This document shows positions 57,105-64,000 of a DNA stretch of 64,000 nucleotides, piece after piece. Every line of letters begins with the position of its first letter. Positions within the stretch are counted from its first letter, which is position 1. Location: contig CAMZMU010000048.1 in assembly GCA_947311845.1 (NCBI GenBank), positions 20,140,693 to 20,204,692 on the forward strand. Reading direction: 5' to 3'. The DNA comes from Poa pratensis. Lineage: Eukaryota; Streptophyta; Magnoliopsida; Poales; Poaceae. Both the position numbers and the translations under genes were made by a program. The notes under the pieces are model-generated. The model had not been told where the DNA came from and made no database searches. It was given only the letters and a program-made list of their open reading frames with translations.

Positions 57105-60100
57105 TCAAAGGACCGAAGCAGAGATCCTCTTCAAGGATGAACACGCTTTGGAGATGTCTGATTCCGTGTGACCAGCTGATACGAACAGGCGGATTCCGAC
57201 CGGAAGCTTGCACCTGTCCAGAGTTGACCTCTTCGACGCCACAATGAAAACTGAATCCTCCTTCAAAGCCTGTTGGAGAAATGGTGAGTTGATACGTGCT
57301 TATGAAAAATTCATGTTAATTGCGTCTGGAAGTCTTGCGGGGTCCAGTCGAACTTTACCTGCTCGGCAATGGTTTCAAGAAGACCTAGGTCAGTGGCCAC
57401 AGAACCTGTCGATTTCTTTAGCTTAAGGAAGACGATAGGGGACAGAACATGGCTACATATTTCAAGCCCTGGTGTACCTGACAGTCCTGCAATCAAATGC
57501 ATGAAAGGTATCAAGGTGGGTGACCATACAACAGGTAGCAGCAGGCACATATCATGAGTTGCACATTTAGTTCCACAACCAATAGTTGAATGCCAAGAGA
57601 AACATCTTTAACCTTTATGCAGAAGAGAAATGTTGCTCCTTAGGCTGGCTAGAACTGAAGGATTCTCCTCCAGGTAGTTTACAGCAGAAACTGCAGCACT
57701 GGCAAGATAGGGCGGCAGAGAGGCAGAGAACACATAGCCAGCGCTGCTTAGACGCTGCAAAAATGTTCATAGGTCAAAATGTTTAACAGCACAAATTCTG
57801 ATAATCTCAACTGATGTTTCACCAATCTGAAATTGCATCTACCTGATGATCAACAACTCTGGCACTTCCTGTACAGAAGCCACCATCCGTAGCTAGTGCA
57901 TTTCCCATTCCAGCAGTGATAATATCAATTTTGTCAATCTGCACAATGTAAGCAAATTTCAGAAATAGAAAGAACGAGGCAAAAAGTGTCAAGCTCTTCA
58001 GCATTGCAGCAGATTATTTTCTCTTTTAACACTAGGAATAAACATCAAACACTCACTGGAACTCCAAAATGCTCAGCAAGGCCCTGTCCAGACTTGCCAA
58101 GCACCCCAAATGAATGGCTCTCCTCCAGAATAACACGGAACCGGTACTTCTCCTTCAATTTGATTATCTCATCCAAGGGGGCAATTTGACCAGAATTCTG
58201 CAGTCATCACAAGAGGGGGTTCATCCGAAGGTTTATATCTAAAATATTTCATGGTTTTACGATCAGGATAATATTAATATTGAAAACCTCCACAAATAAG
58301 AAAAATCCTACACTTATCCAACACAAAACAATCACAAAAGGAAGCATACCTGGTAAATAGATTCCACAACAATGTAGCGTCTAATCTTCTCAGTACGTTT
58401 GTTTCCACGAGTAAGTTTTTCCAAAGTGCTAGCTAGTGAAGCCATATCATTATGCTTGAAATAAACAACAGTACTTCTTGAGAGATGGAGACCATTTTGT
58501 ACTGCCCAGTGAACACCCTCATCACTGCAATGCACATAGAAAACTGCTTAAGTTCAACTGGGAGAAATGATATTCAACACAAAGTTTGTCTGCTGAAGCT
58601 AACATGCTATATTTCATACATAAATTCTCAAAAGAGGAAAAGGAAGGTTTACTCACGCCACTATGATATCTCCTTTCTTACAGAAGGCAGGTATCACACT
58701 GAATATGGTAGATATCCCATATGAATACAGAATGGAGTCCGGCGTCCCCAGGAAATTGGCTATTTTGGCCTCACAGTCAAGGTGCACATCTGCAAGTGTT
58801 CCACATTTATAAAGTAAGCTCCTTCATATTTGCAATAGAGGTAATGGGCCGTGAACATGAACAGAGAATATACAAACCAATTGTTCCATAAAAGCCACGT
58901 GGACCACAGGATCCAACGCCATATTTCTCCAAAGAACCAACACAAGAATCCTACAATTCACCCAAATTGATCAGATATTCCGGAAAATATAGTAATACTG
59001 TCAAACATCAGTCGACTCTTACAGTAATTTTCTCGTTGCCAATTAAACCAAGGTAGTTTGCGGATGCAAAGTTTACAACTTCTTTCCCATCAATGGTCGT
59101 ATGTGGTCCAGCAGCACTGTATAGTTAAAAAGAAGACATATAGCAGTGTTAATTATGACCCTCAGAAGTCAGGACAGATTCTAGACCCCACACAAATAAT
59201 GAAAAGATTATACATATCCAACAACTGCACATATCCTGTACTGTAATCATAACTTTCTCATGTTGTAAATATCTCATACTCCATGGACCTAAGAAAATGG
59301 ATCTAGAATAGATTGACAACCACATACAAGAAAAATCTCGAGATTCTTATCCACCAATGATGAGCTTTGATGAAACAAATTAATATCATCTGTGTGTACT
59401 TCTGTGAGAGGTTCTCTCCCCTTATTTATTTCTTCTACAAATACTTAGACATTAACCGAGGCAAAGGATTACATAAGATGTTTTATGCTAGGTTTTTTGC
59501 GGTTATTCCTAAAATTTATAGGTGTGCACTCACTTGACGCTGTATTGTAATTGCATAGATAAAGAGAAAAAACTACCAGTAGAAATTAGTAAATATGCAG
59601 TGCTAGATCTTTAGAAATTAGAACCATGCCATCGCACAAACCTTTCCAAGATTGGTGGGTCGATCCGGGAACCCTCTTTGATTGGGGGACATAAAGGTTC
59701 TGGTTCCCATTCATCACATAGCTCATCAACCTCCTGCAAAGATAAATAATGCGAAGTCTTACCAAAATGTTTCATGAAGTGATGACCAAAACCAATACTT
59801 TTGAGCATGATCAAACAGTGGACAAGGATAGAAAACCACCCTACTTTTTCACTAAGTGGCTTCTTTGGAGGTTTGTAGCTCTTCCTGGAGAGCTGAAAGA
59901 CTATGACCGCAATAAGAAGTCCTTCCACAACCAAGTGACCTGAAAAATGACACATCCTCAAAATGTCAAAAACTATAACAACACCATCATCAAATTGCAA
60001 ATTATTACTTGACGGATATAACAGATTTACCATCAATGTGAACCCCAAAGACGACCGCACCGGCAAGAGGGGAATTGAATGCAGCTGAGACACGGGCAAG

Positions 60101-60136
60101 CACGGCCGTGGTGGCATTGACAATTGGCAATGCCAT
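57105..60136 (-). CDS. LCB1: Serine palmitoyltransferase subunit LCB1, 479 aa
   Basis: Non-catalytic subunit of the ER enzyme that condenses serine and palmitoyl-CoA, the first step of sphingolipid synthesis. Twelve exons: 60031-60136, 59845-59939, 59642-59733, 59023-59116, 58878-58950, 58657-58789, 58350-58524, 58057-58197, 57843-57938, 57613-57754, 57359-57486 and 57105-57269, all GT-AG and in frame. The N-terminal membrane helix is [17 protein letters not shown], then [20 protein letters not shown]. The AAT-fold core has [32 protein letters not shown] (with the Cys mutated in human SPTLC1 disease), [13 protein letters not shown] and [13 protein letters not shown]. The PLP lysine of LCB2 is absent, as expected. 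The C-terminus has [20 protein letters not shown]. An upstream 5' UTR exon ends at 60734, with the leader intron at 60201-60733. Confidence 0.96.
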
Positions 60137-60199
60137 GTCCACCCCTTACTCTATGACAGAGCCTTTTCTAACACACGATGGGAACTTTAGCCTTTCAAA

Positions 60200-60860
60200 T
60201 CTGTAAAACAAACAGTGCTATGTTCCTCAGTCAACTAGATCGATCACCGAAAAGCAGAATACAACCTGGAACCACGCAAAATTGACCCCAAAGATTGAAC
60301 AAGCACAAAGGGGTCCTATTTAGCTCAGACTATTTTTTTTCAACAGTTACACGAAGATAACGCTTGGATCCAATCTGAGAGCGACTCAATAAAGTTTTTT
60401 AACTTTTCACCTTTTGGACACCCCTAAAATCCCAATTTTTACCCGCATCGAGCGACTGTTTAGCGCGATAAAGCTGAGGAACGCCTTGCCCTTGCAGCCC
60501 CAGACTCGGACGGTGCAGCCTACGGCGGAGATCTCAGAGAGTATGCCGCTCTCGACCATACCGCGTTTCGTTTGGTCGGGACTTGAGAAAATTGAGCTTA
60601 GGAACGCGAAATTGTAGAGAAGGCTACCTCCGACCAAAGTCATTGTTGGCTTCACGAATTCACATAACTTGAAATTCGAATCGATAGCTTACTCAATGAT
60701 GTACAAAAAACAAGAAACATAAGCCCTCCTCACCTGACCTGAGAAGCCCAAATCCAATGCGTACCACGACGGGACGGTGGCGCTCCTGCTGATTATCGGT
60801 GCCAGCACCAGCCCGAGATCGCAGCGACGCGATAAGCGTTATAAATGGGGGAGCATAGGA
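60200..60860 (-). promoter_or_regulatory. LCB1 promoter, TATA box and leader exon/intron
   Basis: On the minus strand TTTATAAC at about 60838-60845 serves as a TATA box. The leader exon ends TCAG/GTGAGG at 60734/60733, and the acceptor TTTTACAG/ATTTG lies at 60201/60200. The transcription start is inferred near 60808. The whole promoter-exon unit is repeated in inverted form to the right. Confidence 0.6.
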
Positions 60861-61447
60861 AGGCGAAGGGTTCAAAGAAGTCAATGCCGAAGAGAGACGA
60901 TGATCATGAGGAGGAATAGAATACAGAGGAGATGAGTTCTATTTGAGTAGGCTTTGTGTTTGAGCGACGGTCGTCTTTGGCTGGCTGGGTGGGCTTCCTC
61001 GTTTTCAACCTACTACTATTCGGTTCACTCATACCTTTGAAGCGAAGAGGAGCGAAGAGGTTGCACGCGTTCTTGAAAGAAAAAAACAACTAAATTGTAC
61101 GGTTGTTTACTGAATGTTCCTCATTAGTGTTGGTCGGCCAAATAGTAGTAGGTTGAAAACGACGAAGCCCACCCAGCCAGCCAAATATGATCGCCGCTCG
61201 AACACAAAGCCCACTCAGACAGAACTCATCTTCTTCGTATTCTATTCCTCCTCAACATCGTCGTCTCTCTCCGGCACTGACTTCTTCGTATCCTTCGCCC
61301 TCCTATGCTCCCCCATATATAACGTATCGCGTCACTGCGATCTCGCGCTGGCACCTGGTAATCAGCACGAGCGCTGCCGTCCCGTCGCGCATTGGATTTG
61401 GGCTTATCGGGTCAGGTGAGGAGGGCTTCTGTTTCTAGTTCTCTTTC
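60700..61447. repeat. About 310-bp inverted repeat duplicating the LCB1 promoter and first exon
   Basis: The left arm 60700-61021 and right arm 61137-61447 are inverted copies around a spacer of about 115 bp. Matching blocks from the centre outward include AATAGTAGTAGGTTGAAAAC, CCACCCAGCCAGCCAAA, TATTCTATTCCTCCTCA, CTATGCTCCCCCAT, a TATA box in each arm (60838-60845 and 61315-61322), GCATTGGATTTGGGCTT and the splice donor GGTCAG/GTGAGGAGGGCTT. Differences are spread evenly, roughly one in eight by eye, so this is an old duplication and not a simple assembly fold-back. Confidence 0.92.
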
Positions 61448-61559
61448 ATTGTTTGTATTAACTTGGTGCTGGTGGTAGCCATCATCTCCATTCGAAACAT
61501 CAACATAGGCTGTTGGTGGAATTAATTCTGGTTGGTGATCCAACCACTCCTCATCACCG

Positions 61560-62672
61560 TTTTGACCTCAAATGATATTGTGGAATGCAACACATGCAGC
61601 ATGAATCTTCACTTGGGATTCTATGGAATAATGATTGGCCACTTTCGATATTTGGAATCGCTTCTTCAAAACACCAATCGCTCTTTCAATGTGATTTAGA
61701 ACAATTGCGTGTCGATGGTTGAAAAGCTCTTTGTAGTCAGCATAACAACCATGAGAAGACCGCCGCCTCCTAAATTCACCGAGATGGTACCAGACTCCGG
61801 GATATGGGGCGAGAAAGGAGGGTGTATTTCCATATCCACCATCCACAAGATAGAATTTTCCGGCAGGGACATGAAACCCTTGCTAATGGCAGACCGAAAA
61901 CTCCTACATCTGATGCAGACCTTCCCACCCACATGAAATAAATGTGAATATCAGATCAAAGTTGCATGCGACCATCATGTTTTGAGAAAGGATTCCTTTC
62001 CTATTTCTATATGGAGGAGCTTTATCTTCGGCAATAGAGATGGGGATATGTGTTCCATCAATTGCCCCAATGCAATTCTACATATAAAAAACAACAAACT
62101 TGTTTGGTTTTGAATATTATGGATATGTTTTGAATTTTTTGATGAAGTAGATAGGTCTATAGTGGTTCACCTGAAAATAAGGCCAAAAGCGAGGGTTCGA
62201 AATAATCTTTGTGTGGGGCTGGAGTGAACTAGGAACCTTCACAAATCTCTCGACTAGAGTTGGAATTAAGTTGAAAATCTCGTTCATCTTCCTATGAACT
62301 GTTTCAGCACTATGTTGGAAGTGTTTTTGTAGATCTTGATTGGTAGCATTATGTGAAATCATATACATAAACATGCCCAATTGCTCATCAACACCAACAT
62401 CTGGTGTGCCTTCCAATAGACGCTCTCTTTTAAGATAATTTGAGACTGATCTAAAAATCTCGGGCTCCATCCGAAATTCGACCCTAGACCAACTCTCATG
62501 TCCTTCTAGTATCTCCTTAACCTTCATAGCACCCGTTAGAGAGGATGTGTGGACTGGTCTTTTTTCCTCACAAAGAGCAGAGTATATAGCACGAACCAAA
62601 ACAAAGAAAAAGTTTGTCGTCTTCTTATTCTTGCAGCAGAAATTTTCTAATCTTATCCCTTCTAGAACCCAT
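61560..62672 (-). pseudogene. PIF/Harbinger transposase (HARBI1/ALP1-like nuclease) pseudogene
   Basis: A DDE-type nuclease of the Harbinger superfamily. It starts MGSRRDKIRKFLLQ at 62672, with a frameshift soon after. It continues VRAIYSALCEEKRPVHTSS, then FRMEPEIFRSVSNYLKRE and ATNQDLQKHFQHSAETVHRK. A GT-AG intron at 62078-62170 interrupts it after FWPYFQ. It resumes NCIGAIDGTHIPI (first catalytic Asp). Later frames give YKELFNHRHAIVLNHIERAIG (catalytic Glu) and AACVAFHNII. At least three frame changes mark it as inactive. The element's terminal repeats were not resolved. Confidence 0.82.
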
Positions 62673-62847
62673 CACTAGTATTTTGAAGCAAGAAAAAAAT
62701 AATAACATGACACAAGTGTTGTTTTAAACAAGAATAACATAACTGTGCAGCCATGAACAAATGGTAAATAAACAAGAAGACATATGGTAGAATTATGTGA
62801 AATTAATTATATGACAGAGGATGTTCAGGCAACAGATCCCAAATGAT

Positions 62848-63939
62848 CTACGGAGCACGGATACGGTGCTGAGAGCTCGTGTCCGTATCGGATACAGTAT
62901 CCGATACGGATACTGCTCCGATACTGTATCGATACGGTCTAGACGGTATCGGCCGGATTAATGAATTAAAACAATTGTTGATTAATTCGGATACCTGTTC
63001 GATACGTTTTGGACACAGATCGGATACGGGAAGCCTCGATGCAGCACAACCCTAACCCGATGCCTAACCTGATGCTTCCCCTCGTCACTTCCCAGTTCCC
63101 ATTTCCCCTTCCAACGACGCAGCCGCCTCCTTCCTCTTGGGCGCCGCCGCTAGATCCCATCCAGCAGCCGACAGCCAGCGACGACCGGCAGCCGATAGGA
63201 GCCAGGGAGCAGCCGGCAGGAGCCAGGGAGCAGCCGCCTCCTTCGGTCCTTCCTCTTGGGCGCCACCTTTCCGCTTCACCGGCAGCCGGCAGGAGCCAGG
63301 GAGCAGCCGCTCGCCGCCTCGCCGGCGGGAAGCAGGAAGCAGCAGCTCGACGGCTTGCTTGAGTGCTTGGTGCTTGGCTGCTTGCTGCAGTCGCCAGCAG
63401 CTCCCGCCTCCCCCTCGCCAGCAGCAGCAGCCAGCAGCTCCCGCCTCCCCCTCGCCAGCTGCTGCAGCAAGCAGCTCCCGCCTCCCCCTCGCCAGCAGCA
63501 GCCAGCAAGGTGTACTGCTTCAAAAGGTACACTGCTTCTTCTCGGTGCACTCGAGTTCCTCCTCTCTCTCTTTCTCCGGTTGATTTTCCCATCTAATTGC
63601 AGCACCCTCTCCCCTCCTATCTATCTTTTCTTGTAGATTGCAGTCTAATGGCAGAGCAGCAGTCTAATTCTGCTGCCTTTCTATATTGGAGAGTTGCCGA
63701 GTTGGAGAGCAGAGCATGAGTTCATCACATTCATTCACATGAACCAGTATTGGAGTTTGGATGCTTCAAAACAAGGTAATCTCCTATTCTTCTGCAGTTT
63801 ATAGCTACTAAATTTATTTATTTATTGATTTACAAAAATATCAAAACGTATCCTCGTATTGGCACATTTTCAAAATGCCGTATTTCCGTATCCGTATCGG
63901 CCCGATACGGATACACGTATCCGTATCGGTGCCGCGTAG
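62848..63939. mobile_element. 1,092-bp non-autonomous hAT-type element with 8-bp target duplication
   Basis: CAAATGAT occurs exactly on both flanks (62840-62847 and 63940-63947). Inverted ends are CTACGGAGCACGGATACGG at the left and CTACGCGGCACCGATACGG on the other strand at the right. Subterminal regions are crowded with GTATCCG/CGGATAC in both directions. No transposase is present; the centre is a GC-rich low-complexity block. An 8-bp duplication with short ends points to hAT. Confidence 0.85.
63375..63510. repeat. GC-rich minisatellite inside the hAT element
   Basis: CAGCTCCCGCCTCCCCCTCG recurs three times (about 63398, 63434 and 63472), joined by GCCAGCAGCAGC-type sequence. The many overlapping ORFs here arise from the repeat and are not genes. 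Confidence 0.8.
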
Positions 63940-64000
63940 CAAATGATGCCTGCAAATATTCAGTACTTAATATGGCTACACAAATTGATGCATTCGTACA

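Noticed and set aside
56631..57140. 169-codon plus-strand ORF near LCB1
   Set aside because: Antisense to the LCB1 last exon and 3' flank; no family signal.
61114..61438. Right arm of the inverted repeat as an independent gene
   Set aside because: The open frames copy the LCB1 promoter and leader, which is non-coding in the left arm; no downstream coding exon follows.
63009..63636. Cluster of ORFs at the right end
   Set aside because: Ser/Ala/Pro-rich translations of a CAGCAGC/CTCCCG minisatellite inside a hAT element.

Overview
The window is plant nuclear DNA, most likely from a Pooideae grass of the Triticeae (wheat, barley or Aegilops type). Three things suggest this: genes with many small GT-AG introns and GC-rich first exons; a mixture of Stowaway, Harbinger, Mutator and hAT elements, Helitrons, and copia and gypsy LTR elements; and a ~1.6 kb solo LTR whose start resembles the Angela/BARE-type copia LTRs. 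The species is inferred. No microbial, viral or organellar block was seen.

Layout. 1-17.9 kb is a mosaic of mobile DNA: two head-to-tail Helitron-like ends, a small non-autonomous copia element, minisatellites, a broken DUF295 gene, an unrecognised ORF behind a 15-bp repeat, and a 4.1 kb Helitron carrying a decayed piece of a clathrin-assembly (AP180/ANTH) gene. 18.6-21 kb holds an A20/AN1 stress-associated protein gene. 21.9-23.4 kb holds a GH17 beta-1,3-glucanase gene with an X8 domain, broken by three single-base frameshifts. A tRNA-Gly(GCC) lies at 26.8 kb. 29-43.7 kb is a dense gene island: RFC3 (+), then a MATH-BTB gene (-) and EGY2 (-). 44-56 kb is again mobile: LINE, gypsy, Harbinger with a nested solo LTR, a Pack-MULE-like element with a perfect 9-bp target duplication, and hAT remnants. 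57.1-60.8 kb holds LCB1, the serine palmitoyltransferase subunit, whose promoter and first exon are duplicated as an inverted repeat up to 61.4 kb. The window closes with a decayed Harbinger transposase gene and a 1.09 kb hAT-type element with an exact 8-bp target duplication.

The genes are unrelated single-copy housekeeping genes, not a pathway: clamp loading (RFC3), CUL3 substrate recruitment (MATH-BTB), chloroplast membrane proteolysis (EGY2), sphingolipid synthesis (LCB1), stress signalling (SAP) and callose turnover (GH17). I rebuilt RFC3, MATH-BTB, EGY2 and LCB1 exon by exon, with every junction keeping frame.

The strongest unusual observations are local rearrangements of gene parts: (1) a palindromic duplication of the LCB1 promoter and first exon; (2) a 268-bp GH17 exon piece, 267/268 identical to its source 11 kb away, in the last intron of the MATH-BTB gene; (3) a tandem copy of one EGY2 exon left as a decoy in the adjoining intron; and (4) Helitron capture of a clathrin-assembly fragment. 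I found no evidence of a wholly new multi-gene system.
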